This document shows, piece after piece, positions 1 to 6,948 of a stretch of DNA of 14,365 nucleotides (position 1 is the stretch's first letter; each line of letters begins with the position of its first letter). The notes beneath the pieces were generated by a model. The model was given only the letters and a program-made list of their open reading frames with translations, was not told where the DNA came from and searched no databases. Origin of the DNA: Sulfurospirillum sp. UBA1314. Its GTDB lineage: Bacteria; Campylobacterota; Campylobacteria; Campylobacterales; Sulfurospirillaceae. The stretch covers positions 1,921 through 16,285 of the forward strand of contig DBTO01000228.1 in the NCBI GenBank assembly GCA_002307095.1, written 5' to 3'. A program made the position numbers and the translations under genes.

Positions 1-1134
1 CATCTCTACTTTACCCTCAAAGATGCTGACTCCTCCATTTCCTGTGTCATGTTTAAAGGCAATACCAAAACTTTAAAATTCCAAGTGGAAGAGGGCATGG
101 CGGTGGTGGTTCATGGCTCGATTTCTGTTTTTTCACCGCGTGGAACCTATCAAATTAACTGCACGATGATGGAACCCTCCGGTAGTGGTGCTTTAGCAAA
201 AGCCTATGAACAGCTCAAAGTTAAACTAGGGGCTAAAGGCTACTTTGAAGCAGAGCGCAAAAAGTTGTTGCCGCGTTTTATCAATCACATTGCACTCGTT
301 ACTTCGGGTACAGGTGCCGCACTCCAAGATATGCTTCGCGTGGCAACCAAACGCTGGCCACTGGTCAAAATTACACTGCTCGATACATTGGTTCAAGGTG
401 AGGGTGCAAAGTTCTCAATTGCTTCGAATATCGCGCGTGCGGACGCCCTTGGAGTTGATGTCATTATCGTCGGACGCGGTGGTGGAAGTGTGGAAGATCT
501 GTGGGCGTTTAATGAAGAGATTGTTGCAGACGCGATCTTTACATGTAAAACACCGATTGTCTCCGCTGTGGGGCATGAGATAGACTATGTGATCAGCGAT
601 TTTGTCGCCGACATGAGAGCGCCAACGCCCTCTGCAGCGATAGAGATGATCTTGCCAGATAGCGTCGAGATGTTGCAACGCATCGATGGTTTGATGGAGC
701 GCTACACGCTTGTCTTTGGACGCATCTTGCGCTCTAAAGAGGAGAGTTTAACGCATCTCACACGCCTTTTTGCCAAGCGTTCCATCGATGAAAAACTCGC
801 TTTATGGAAAAATGAGATTGGCATCTTACAGCGTCAATACAACGATAAAATAACACTGCTCTACCGTGAAAAATCACGCCAAGCCACGCTACTCCAAGAG
901 CAAATTGGCTTTCAAACCAGACAAAATCTCGCCAAAAAAGAGCAACTGCTCTCATCCTACACGATAGCGCTTCACTCCAAAGAGCCTACACGTGAACAAA
1001 AAGAGTGTTATGCTCAGATCGTCAAAGGGGGTAAAAAAATTGCCCTTGAAAAGATAGAAGAGGGTGAATTTTTCGAGCTTCAAACACCGCATACGATTTT
1101 AAAAGCGAAGGCATTAGAGAAAAAAGCGCTTTAG
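1..1134 (+). CDS. xseA: Exodeoxyribonuclease VII large subunit, 5'-truncated by the window edge
   Basis: This is the large, catalytic subunit of exonuclease VII, which with XseB degrades single-stranded DNA from both ends in the cytoplasm. The frame is open from base 1: the codons before the first internal ATG (49) read as the end of the N-terminal OB-fold (HLYFTLKDADSSISCVMF), so ATG 49 is not the start and the real one lies upstream of the window. 377 residues are visible. The catalytic core is plain: VGRGGGSVEDLW, then GHEIDYVISDFVADMRAPTPSAA, followed by a long charged helical region and a short C-terminal segment typical of the family. The gene ends TAG at 1132-1134, sharing four bases with the convergent small gene downstream. 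No XseB gene is visible. A TTACATGTAA palindrome at 539 encodes Phe-Thr-Cys-Lys near the GHE motif. Confidence 0.95.
   Translation, partial: HLYFTLKDADSSISCVMFKGNTKTLKFQVEEGMAVVVHGSISVFSPRGTYQINCTMMEPSGSGALAKAYEQLKVKLGAKGYFEAERKKLLPRFINHIALVTSGTGAALQDMLRVATKRWPLVKITLLDTLVQGEGAKFSIASNIARADALGVDVIIVGRGGGSVEDLWAFNEEIVADAIFTCKTPIVSAVGHEIDYVISDFVADMRAPTPSAAIEMILPDSVEMLQRIDGLMERYTLVFGRILRSKEESLTHLTRLFAKRSIDEKLALWKNEIGILQRQYNDKITLLYREKSRQATLLQEQIGFQTRQNLAKKEQLLSSYTIALHSKEPTREQKECYAQIVKGGKKIALEKIEEGEFFELQTPHTILKAKALEKKAL
539..548. repeat. TTACATGTAA palindrome, copy 1
   Basis: Inside xseA, read as Phe-Thr-Cys-Lys. It is flanked by T and A, extending the perfect palindrome to 12 bases. Confidence 0.8.
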
Positions 1135-1319
1135 AGATTGTGTTGCGCTTTAAACGCCTCTGCCTCGTGGATTGCTTCAACGATTTTGGCGGAGAGTATG
1201 GGCAGTTCGTTGTATTTTACCCACAAGGTATCTTCGACAATATCGTGAATTTCACCTGCAATTTCAACGGCTAAACGTTTGAGTCTTGCTAACTCTTTTT
1301 TGAGCTCTTTTTCATCCAT
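1131..1319 (-). CDS. Small CCE_0567/DUF683-like helical protein
   Basis: A 62-residue, very charged, all-helical protein with no signal peptide. An N-terminal Lys/Glu-rich helix (residues 1-20) leads into IHDIVEDTLW (24-33) and a second helix (38-60). The HDxxED core and the following short linker resemble the CCE_0567 (DUF683) family, small putative metal-binding proteins usually found in nitrogen-fixation clusters; this is pattern recall, not a search. The start is well supported: AAGGAG lies 7 bases before the ATG at 1319. The stop overlaps the xseA stop by four bases (TTAG read from both strands). It is a lone gene here with no nif neighbours. A plain coiled-coil hypothetical protein is the alternative. 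Confidence 0.7.
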   Translation of the reverse strand: MDEKELKKELARLKRLAVEIAGEIHDIVEDTLWVKYNELPILSAKIVEAIHEAEAFKAQHNL

Positions 1320-1399
1320 CGGGGCACTCCTTATGTGACATTAGTGTTTCATTTGCAAGGAGTATTCCGCATGAGAGAATATTTTTTAAATTTTCTGCA

Positions 1400-1405
1400 T
1401 ACAAT
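1400..1405 (+). promoter_or_regulatory. Possible -10 box for the membrane diguanylate cyclase gene
   Basis: TACAAT preceded by a T-rich tract (1382-1394) and no -35 match, the usual look of housekeeping promoters in Campylobacterota. A second, weaker possibility is TTGACC (1424-1429) with an AT-rich hexamer near 1447-1455. Neither is decisive. Confidence 0.3.
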
Positions 1406-1478
1406 GTGACAGTTTTATGACCTTTGACCGATATAGTGGCTGGTGCTTTTATTATGAGGATTATTGGGAGTAGGTGCA

Positions 1479-2531
1479 ATGCTAAACTTTTTTTACCGTT
1501 TTTTTATCTCTAACCGTATGCCACTGAGTTCGTATGCGAGCAGGCAATATTCATTGGTGATGATATTTGCCTCATTGGGTGCAGTCACATTTGGATTTTT
1601 CTTTTTTTACAATCTCATGGTTTTGCACTATTACACAATCGCTTTGATCGATACGATCTGCTTTGCAACGTCGGCTGGTGCCATACTTTTTTTAAAGAAA
1701 ACACACAACATTGAGCTTGGAAGGGTTTTTGTAACCGCCTATTTTTTTATTTTCTTTGTTGCGTTTACCTACATTAATAAAAACGAGAGCTTTGGACTGA
1801 TTTGGAATATCTTTTTTTGTATGATTGCCATCAACCTCAATGGGCATAAAAAAGGACTTTTTTATACGTTTATACTTTATGGCTATATTTTTTTGATGGC
1901 ATATGAGGGTATTGGCGTGTGGCAAAATGGTCTTTGGGACAAGGTTGCCTTTTTTCGCTATGTTTTTTCAATGGTTTTACTCACCTTTGTGGTGTATGTA
2001 ATGGAATTGGCCTTGTACCGCTCTTACACGAAACTTCAAAAATTGGCGGAAGAGGATGAGCTGACCCAGACGTATAACCGTCATAAATTACGCGAAATCT
2101 TACAAGCGGAGATTGAGCGGACAGAGCGTCATCATACGCCTTTATGCGTTGTCTTGTTTGATGTGGATAATTTTAAAAGTATCAATGATACGTATGGGCA
2201 TAATGCAGGGGATGCGGTGCTTAAACTGCTTGCAAAGATAGTCAAAAATTCGATACGGGTGAATGATACCTTTGGGCGTTGGGGTGGTGAAGAGTTTTTG
2301 GTGATACTGCCTCACATGAGCGCAGATCAGGCACAAAAAGCGTGTGAGAAGATACGTCTTTTAATCGCTCAAAGTGTGTTTGAAAACGTCAGTGCCCTTA
2401 CGTGCAGTTTTGGACTGTGCGCGTACGAAAAAGAGATGAGTTTGGATGCGTTGGTGAACCGTTGCGATAAGGCGATGTACCAAGCAAAATTATTAGGCAA
2501 AAATTGTGTCACTGTTTTTGCACAGCCTTAA
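1479..2531 (+). CDS. Membrane-bound diguanylate cyclase (GGDEF)
   Basis: It makes cyclic di-GMP from two GTP at the inner membrane. The first ~180 residues form about six hydrophobic helices (around 22-45, 50-71, 81-98, 105-121, 125-143, 158-178) with no recognisable named sensor domain. A short linker (DELTQTYNR) leads into the GGDEF domain: FDVDNFKSINDTYGH carries the metal-binding Asp and GGEEF is the active-site loop (269-273). RVND (260-263) sits five residues before it and is an intact RxxD inhibitory site, so product feedback is expected. No EAL or HD-GYP domain follows. Start choice: the longer reading begins at TTG 1464, but its GAGGA is only 3 bases away; ATG 1479 has GGGAG 8 bases upstream and is preferred. 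Another GGDEF gene follows in the same direction. Confidence 0.9.
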   Translation: MLNFFYRFFISNRMPLSSYASRQYSLVMIFASLGAVTFGFFFFYNLMVLHYYTIALIDTICFATSAGAILFLKKTHNIELGRVFVTAYFFIFFVAFTYINKNESFGLIWNIFFCMIAINLNGHKKGLFYTFILYGYIFLMAYEGIGVWQNGLWDKVAFFRYVFSMVLLTFVVYVMELALYRSYTKLQKLAEEDELTQTYNRHKLREILQAEIERTERHHTPLCVVLFDVDNFKSINDTYGHNAGDAVLKLLAKIVKNSIRVNDTFGRWGGEEFLVILPHMSADQAQKACEKIRLLIAQSVFENVSALTCSFGLCAYEKEMSLDALVNRCDKAMYQAKLLGKNCVTVFAQP

Positions 2532-2571
2532 ACTTCGTGGAATATCCCACTATTAGCATTCAGTTTCCTAT

Positions 2572-2577
2572 TATAAT
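2572..2577 (+). promoter_or_regulatory. -10 box for the periplasmic-sensor diguanylate cyclase gene
   Basis: Perfect TATAAT in the 72-base gap after the first GGDEF gene, 16 bases before the AAGGAGG ribosome site. There is no -35 match at the right spacing. It suggests the sensor gene has its own start of transcription, with a very short leader. Confidence 0.55.
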
Positions 2578-2603
2578 TTGCACAGTAGAATTAAGGAGGG
2601 ATT

Positions 2604-5036
2604 TTGACGAGTCAAGCCAAAAAAAGGCGTAAAATGATAAAGCTTCTCCTTCATTGCATACCTCTTTTTTTAATAGTATCCCTACCGCTTTTTGCTCTGT
2701 CTGATCATCCTTCTCAACCAAACACATCCATGTTCAGCGAAACTGAAAAAGCATGGCTACACGAACATCCAACGATCAAAGTGGGTATGGACTCAGCCTA
2801 CGCACCCTATGAATGGATGAACCAAAATGGAATGTATGTAGGTATGGCGGTCGATTATCTGCATCTTTTGGAAAAGAAACTGGGTGTTCACTTTGAGATT
2901 GTGAAAGAAAAATCATGGAGTCAAATCGTTGAGATGGGCAAAAAAGGTGAAATTGACATGATTACAAGCATCGTTCAAACGCCAGAGCGTTTGAACTATT
3001 TTGTATTCTCCAAGCCTTATAACGATACGCAAACGATGATTGTAGATAGGGGCGAAGGCGCTTTTATCGGTAGTTTAGAAAACTTATCCAGCAGGCGTGT
3101 TGCCGTTGAAAAAGGCTCTTATACACAAGAGTTGCTCAAAAAGAACTACCCGTATGTTCAACTTATCTTAGCCAACAGCATTTTAGAAGCTCTTTACAGT
3201 GTCATCAATGGAAAAGCCGATGCGTATGTGGGCGATTTGAGCGCTATTAATTATGCGATTAAAAATAACGGTCTGGAAACACTGCGTTTTTCAGGGCAGA
3301 TAGCCTTATCGAGCCAGCATCGCTTTGCCTTTCCTAAAAATCATACCGAATTTGCTTCGATTATGACAAAAGCAATGGCGTCTATCTCAAAGGAGGAGTC
3401 TGACGTCATTTTTAACCGTTGGCTTGGCATGCGAATCGAGCGAGGTATTCGCGCCGAAACACTGATAAAATACAGTTTAGGCGTGGCCTGTTTGTTCCTG
3501 CTCTTTGGGTATTGGTATTATCGATTGCACTGCGAAATAAAGTACCGTAAAGCAGTTGAAATGCGTGAACGCCATAGGAACAGTGTTTTAGAGATGATCG
3601 CAAAAATGCTCCCTTTACATGAAATTCTTGAATCCATCGTCAAGGAGGTGGAAGCGCAAAACCCCAAGATGATTTGCAGTATTTTACTGTTGGATGAAAC
3701 GAAAAAATCCTTTTGCGATAGTATTGCACCCACGCTACCCGATTTTTATAATGAAGCGATCAAAGGCATTTTGATAGGGGAAGGTGTTGGATCGTGTGGA
3801 ACGGCAGCGTACCGTAAAGAGCGTATGATTGTTGAAAATATTGCCACCCATCCTTATTGGGAAGCGTACAAAGAGATAGCACTTCGTGCAGGTCTGCAGG
3901 CGTGTTGGTCGGAGCCAATTTTTGCATCGGATGGAACGGTTTTAGGCACATTTGCGATCTACCATGCGAATCCTCAAACACCAAACTTAGCCGATGATAT
4001 ACTCATAGAACAGTCTGCCAATCTCGCCAGTATTGCGATTGAAAAAAGCATGGCGGCTACAAAACTCAAAGAGAGTGAAGAGCTGTATCGGCATTTGACT
4101 GAGGAGGTGAGCGATGTCATTTGGAAAACGACTCCAGATCTGATTATTACCTACATCAGCCCTTCTGATGAGCGCATAAGAGGGTATAAAGCTTCTGAGG
4201 TGATAGGGCATCATATTTTTGAGATGTTCGCACCAGAGGGAGTTGCAACTCTTTTGGAAAATATAAAGCGACGCAGTGAAGCAGAAGCACGGGGCATTCG
4301 CACAAACTTTGTGACGTACGAGATACAGCATCGATGTAAAGATGGCAGGCTGATTTGGGGTGAAATTATCTCAAAACCCGAGCGTGATGAAAAGGGTGAA
4401 ATCATCAGCTATCATGGCATTACCAGAGAGATTAGCGAGCGAAAAGCGATGCAAGATCGTGTGCAGCAGTTGGCATTTTACGATCCACTGACCAAACTGC
4501 CCAATCGTCTACTCCTTAAAGAGCGGCTTAACCATGTGATGTACGAAATGAAGCGTACGAAAAAATACAGCGCGCTTTTTTTTATTGATCTGGATAATTT
4601 TAAATCACTGAACGATACACAAGGGCATAATGTGGGCGATGTATTACTGTTTCAAGTTGCGCAGAGACTGAAGAGTTGCCTTCGCGAAATCGATACCGTA
4701 GCTCGTTTTGGTGGTGATGAATTTGTGGTGATTCTTGATACGTTGCATGAAGATAAAGAGACTTCAATGGAGCAAGCCTATAGTATTGCTGAAAAAATTC
4801 GCATCAACGTTTCAGCGCTTTATCTGCTGAATATCCCCCATGAAGGGAAAGAGCTAGTGGTGAAACATCAATGTACCGCAAGCATCGGAGTGTTGGTCTT
4901 TAACAGTGAAGAGGGCAGTCAGGACGATCTTCTCAAACGTGCTGATACGGCGATGTACAAAGCCAAAGAGGCAGGGCGTGATCAGATCTGCTTTTATGAT
5001 TTTTCCTCCCACGAGAGGCAAAAATCACTCTTCTAA
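2604..5036 (+). CDS. Sensor diguanylate cyclase: periplasmic SBP_bac_3, TM, GAF, PAS, GGDEF
   Basis: An 810-residue inner-membrane receptor that should convert a periplasmic ligand signal into c-di-GMP. Order: signal peptide (about 1-32, ending LPLFALS); family-3 solute-binding domain (about 57-277; VGMDSAYAPYEW, then KGEIDMITSIVQTPERLNYFVFSKPY), the type that binds amino acids and related small molecules; one membrane helix (about 286-306); GAF (about 335-480; GEGVGSCGTAAY and HPYW); PAS with PAC tail (about 486-615); GGDEF (about 620-800). The active loop is GGDEF (703-707) and REID (694-697) is an intact RxxD inhibitory site. No EAL domain is present. The start is TTG with AAGGAGG close upstream, and the next ATG (2634) has a weaker site and would trim the positive end of the signal peptide. 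The stop overlaps the convergent add-like gene by four bases. The ligand cannot be told from sequence. Confidence 0.93.
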   Translation: MTSQAKKRRKMIKLLLHCIPLFLIVSLPLFALSDHPSQPNTSMFSETEKAWLHEHPTIKVGMDSAYAPYEWMNQNGMYVGMAVDYLHLLEKKLGVHFEIVKEKSWSQIVEMGKKGEIDMITSIVQTPERLNYFVFSKPYNDTQTMIVDRGEGAFIGSLENLSSRRVAVEKGSYTQELLKKNYPYVQLILANSILEALYSVINGKADAYVGDLSAINYAIKNNGLETLRFSGQIALSSQHRFAFPKNHTEFASIMTKAMASISKEESDVIFNRWLGMRIERGIRAETLIKYSLGVACLFLLFGYWYYRLHCEIKYRKAVEMRERHRNSVLEMIAKMLPLHEILESIVKEVEAQNPKMICSILLLDETKKSFCDSIAPTLPDFYNEAIKGILIGEGVGSCGTAAYRKERMIVENIATHPYWEAYKEIALRAGLQACWSEPIFASDGTVLGTFAIYHANPQTPNLADDILIEQSANLASIAIEKSMAATKLKESEELYRHLTEEVSDVIWKTTPDLIITYISPSDERIRGYKASEVIGHHIFEMFAPEGVATLLENIKRRSEAEARGIRTNFVTYEIQHRCKDGRLIWGEIISKPERDEKGEIISYHGITREISERKAMQDRVQQLAFYDPLTKLPNRLLLKERLNHVMYEMKRTKKYSALFFIDLDNFKSLNDTQGHNVGDVLLFQVAQRLKSCLREIDTVARFGGDEFVVILDTLHEDKETSMEQAYSIAEKIRINVSALYLLNIPHEGKELVVKHQCTASIGVLVFNSEEGSQDDLLKRADTAMYKAKEAGRDQICFYDFSSHERQKSLF

Positions 5037-6025
5037 ATTTTTTCTATCAAATCGATAAAGTACTGCTTTTTTGCTTCACTTAAAAAGGAAGCTTTGAAAC
5101 TGTTTTGGGCTAAGGTTTTAAGCTCTTCTTTGTTTACATGTAAAGATGCCACAACCGCTTCATAATTCTCATTGATATACCCACCAAAGTACGCGGGATC
5201 GTCTGAATTGATGGTCACCAAAACCCCTTTACGCAGTAGGGTGACAATGTTATGTTCACGCATGCTTGAAACGGCTCTTAGTTTGACATTGGAGAGGGGA
5301 CAAACGGTGAGCGGTATCTGTTTTTCGATGAGAAAATCCACCAATGTTTCATCTTCATCACAGCGAATTCCATGGTCAATGCGCTTTACCTGTAAAAGGT
5401 TAATGGCTTCCCAAATGTACGAACTATCGCCCTCTTCGCCTGCATGAGCGACGATCTTATAGCCCACGTTTGTGCACGCTGCAAAGACGCGCTCAAACTT
5501 GGAAGGCGGATGCCCCACTTCGCTCGAATCAAGCCCAACGCCAATTATTTTATCTTTAAACGGCAAGGATTGCTCTAAGGTTTCAAACGCTTCTGCTTCG
5601 CTGAGATGGCGCAAAAAACTCATGATGAGAAATGAGCTAATGCCCAGTTCCTTTTCACCTTTTTGCAGTGCTTTGGTGATGCCATTTACCACAGTTTCAA
5701 ACGCAATACCTCTTAACGTATGCGTTTGGGGATCGAAAAAAATCTCTACATGTAAGATATTTTGCGCTTTACATGTAAGCAGATACGCCCACGTCACATC
5801 GAAAAAATCAGACTCGTTAATAAGCACATTAGCACCCGCGTAATAGATGTCTAAGAACGATTGCAACGACGTAAAGTTGTAGGCTTTTTTGACCTCTTCT
5901 ATCGTTTTATAAGGCAATTTAATGTTGTTTTTTTGAGCAAGCGCAAACATCAGTTCAGGCTCTAAGGATCCTTCAATGTGCAGGTGCAGTTCGGCTTTGG
6001 GAAGTTTAGCGATGAGCTCTTTCAT
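5033..6025 (-). CDS. add: Adenosine/adenine deaminase family protein, probably adenine deaminase (EC 3.5.4.2)
   Basis: A 330-residue zinc amidohydrolase of the Add family that removes the 6-amino group of a purine in the cytoplasm. Visible metal and catalytic residues: HLH (14/16), HAGEEG with zinc His194 and general-acid Glu197, IDHG with His218, and the Asp pair at 275-276 in NSDDPAYFGGY. True adenosine deaminases carry a GLDLAGDE-type motif at the substrate loop; here it reads GLDSSEVGHPP (164-174), the form I recall from Pseudomonas aeruginosa Pa0148, shown to deaminate adenine. I therefore favour adenine to hypoxanthine, although automatic pipelines usually write adenosine deaminase (add). 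An extended -10 promoter lies just upstream. The 3' end overlaps the sensor gene by four bases. Three copies of the TACATGTA palindrome lie inside (5134, 5746, 5769). Confidence 0.88.
   Translation of the reverse strand: MKELIAKLPKAELHLHIEGSLEPELMFALAQKNNIKLPYKTIEEVKKAYNFTSLQSFLDIYYAGANVLINESDFFDVTWAYLLTCKAQNILHVEIFFDPQTHTLRGIAFETVVNGITKALQKGEKELGISSFLIMSFLRHLSEAEAFETLEQSLPFKDKIIGVGLDSSEVGHPPSKFERVFAACTNVGYKIVAHAGEEGDSSYIWEAINLLQVKRIDHGIRCDEDETLVDFLIEKQIPLTVCPLSNVKLRAVSSMREHNIVTLLRKGVLVTINSDDPAYFGGYINENYEAVVASLHVNKEELKTLAQNSFKASFLSEAKKQYFIDLIEKI
5134..5143. repeat. TTACATGTAA palindrome, copy 2
   Basis: Inside the adenine deaminase gene near its 3' end, read on the minus strand as Leu-His-Val-Asn, a different frame from copy 1. 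Confidence 0.8.
5746..5755. repeat. CTACATGTAA, one-base variant
   Basis: Inside the adenine deaminase gene, read as Leu-His-Val-Glu. It keeps the 8-base palindromic core and starts 23 bases from the next copy. Confidence 0.75.
5769..5778. repeat. TTACATGTAA palindrome, copy 3
   Basis: Inside the adenine deaminase gene, read as Leu-Thr-Cys-Lys. With the 5746 variant it forms the closest pair in the window. Confidence 0.8.
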
Positions 6026-6042
6026 GGGTTCTCTTTTTGAAA

Positions 6043-6051
6043 ATTATAGCA
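6043..6051 (-). promoter_or_regulatory. Extended -10 promoter for the adenine deaminase gene
   Basis: On the minus strand this reads TGCTATAAT, a perfect extended -10, about 18 bases upstream of the ATG. A second TATAAT sits at 6054-6059, part of a 10-base direct repeat (AAAATTATAG at 6040-6049 and 6051-6060 on the plus strand). The 15-base context is identical to that before the glutathione peroxidase gene. Confidence 0.6.
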
Positions 6052-6134
6052 AAATTATAGTATTGAAGAGAAATAGGCAAAGTTTAAAGCGTTCCATGTT
6101 AACACTATTTTAGAGCATATGATAGGATTTTAGT

Positions 6135-6142
6135 TATAAAAT
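6135..6142 (+). promoter_or_regulatory. Possible -10 region for the SDR-AraC operon
   Basis: Overlapping TATAAA and TAAAAT hexamers lie shortly before the AGGAG ribosome site (6151-6155), with no -35 match. TAGGAT at 6123-6128 is an alternative and would leave a more comfortable leader. Confidence 0.3.
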
Positions 6143-6160
6143 ATCTTCTTAGGAGTTAGT

Positions 6161-6913
6161 ATGGCAATAGCATTGATTACTGGTGGAAGTAGAGGTTTAG
6201 GCAAAAGTATGGCGTTGCATTTGGCTCAAAAAGGGTATGATGTCATCATCACCTATCAGCATTCCAAAGCAGAAGCTCAAAGTGTAGTGGATGAGATCAG
6301 ACAGCATGGTCAAAAAGCAGCTTTATTGCAACTCGATATTGCCCAAACAAAAATGTTTCCTCCATTTTTAGAAGAGCTCAAAGCACTCCTTGCTTCACAG
6401 TGGCACACCGCTCATTTTGATATTCTAATCAACAATGTCGGTATTGGGATCAACACGCCTTTTATGGAGACGACCGAAGAGCAGTTTGATACCTTGATGA
6501 ACATTCATCTCAAAGGAACGTTCTTTTTCATTCAAACAATGCTACCCATTCTCAATGATGGCGGTAGAATTCTCAATATCTCAACAGGATTAGCTCGTTT
6601 TAGCTTACCAGGGTTTTCAGCGTATGCAATGATGAAAGGTGGTATTGAGGTTTTGACGCGTTACTTAGCGCTCGAATTAGGAAAACGCAACATCACCGTG
6701 AATGTTTTAGCCCCCGGTGCGATTGCGACCGATTTTGGCGGTGGTGTTGTACGAGACAATGAAAACGCGAATGCTTATATCGCGTCCCAAATCGCACTCG
6801 GACGGGTAGGGCTTGCCGATGACATTGGTGCGGCGGTTTCCATGCTCGTATCGGACGATGCGCATTGGATCAATGGCGAACGCATCGAAGTTTCGGGTGG
6901 AATGCGTTTGTAG
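6161..6913 (+). CDS. Short-chain dehydrogenase/reductase, FabG-like
   Basis: A 250-residue cytosolic NAD(P)-dependent oxidoreductase of the classical SDR fold. The nucleotide-binding loop is TGGSRGLG (7-14), with Arg at the position often linked to NADPH preference. The NNVGIG segment (91-96) replaces the usual NNAG. The catalytic set is complete: Asn114, Ser141, Tyr155 and Lys159 (YAMMK). The C-terminal half reads PGAIATDF and ends in NGERIEVSGGM, as in 3-oxoacyl-ACP reductase relatives. AGGAG sits 5 bases before the ATG. It is followed 35 bases later by an AraC-type regulator in the same direction, and there are no fatty-acid synthesis neighbours, so a specialised carbonyl or alcohol substrate is more likely than a housekeeping FabG role. 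The substrate is unknown. Confidence 0.9.
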   Translation: MAIALITGGSRGLGKSMALHLAQKGYDVIITYQHSKAEAQSVVDEIRQHGQKAALLQLDIAQTKMFPPFLEELKALLASQWHTAHFDILINNVGIGINTPFMETTEEQFDTLMNIHLKGTFFFIQTMLPILNDGGRILNISTGLARFSLPGFSAYAMMKGGIEVLTRYLALELGKRNITVNVLAPGAIATDFGGGVVRDNENANAYIASQIALGRVGLADDIGAAVSMLVSDDAHWINGERIEVSGGMRL

Positions 6914-6948
6914 TACAATACACTCAAAAAGAGTCAAAAGGGTATTGG

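Noticed and set aside
49..51. ATG 49 as the xseA start
   Set aside because: The same frame is open to base 1 and the upstream codons read as the conserved end of the OB-fold, so the gene is cut by the window edge.
2537..2550. GTGG/CCAC hairpin after the first GGDEF gene as a terminator
   Set aside because: Only four base pairs around a six-base loop and no U-run; too weak.
1479..5036. Bifunctional cyclase/phosphodiesterase proteins
   Set aside because: Both proteins end just after the GGDEF domain; no EAL or HD-GYP motif is present.
5172..5843. Open frames on the plus strand opposite the adenine deaminase gene
   Set aside because: They are antisense shadows of a gene with complete family motifs, with no ribosome sites or recognisable domains.
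6865..6948. Longer N-terminus for the AraC-type regulator starting at ATG 6865
   Set aside because: It overlaps the dehydrogenase coding end, adds residues that do not look like the family, and has no ribosome site; GTG 6949 has one at good spacing.
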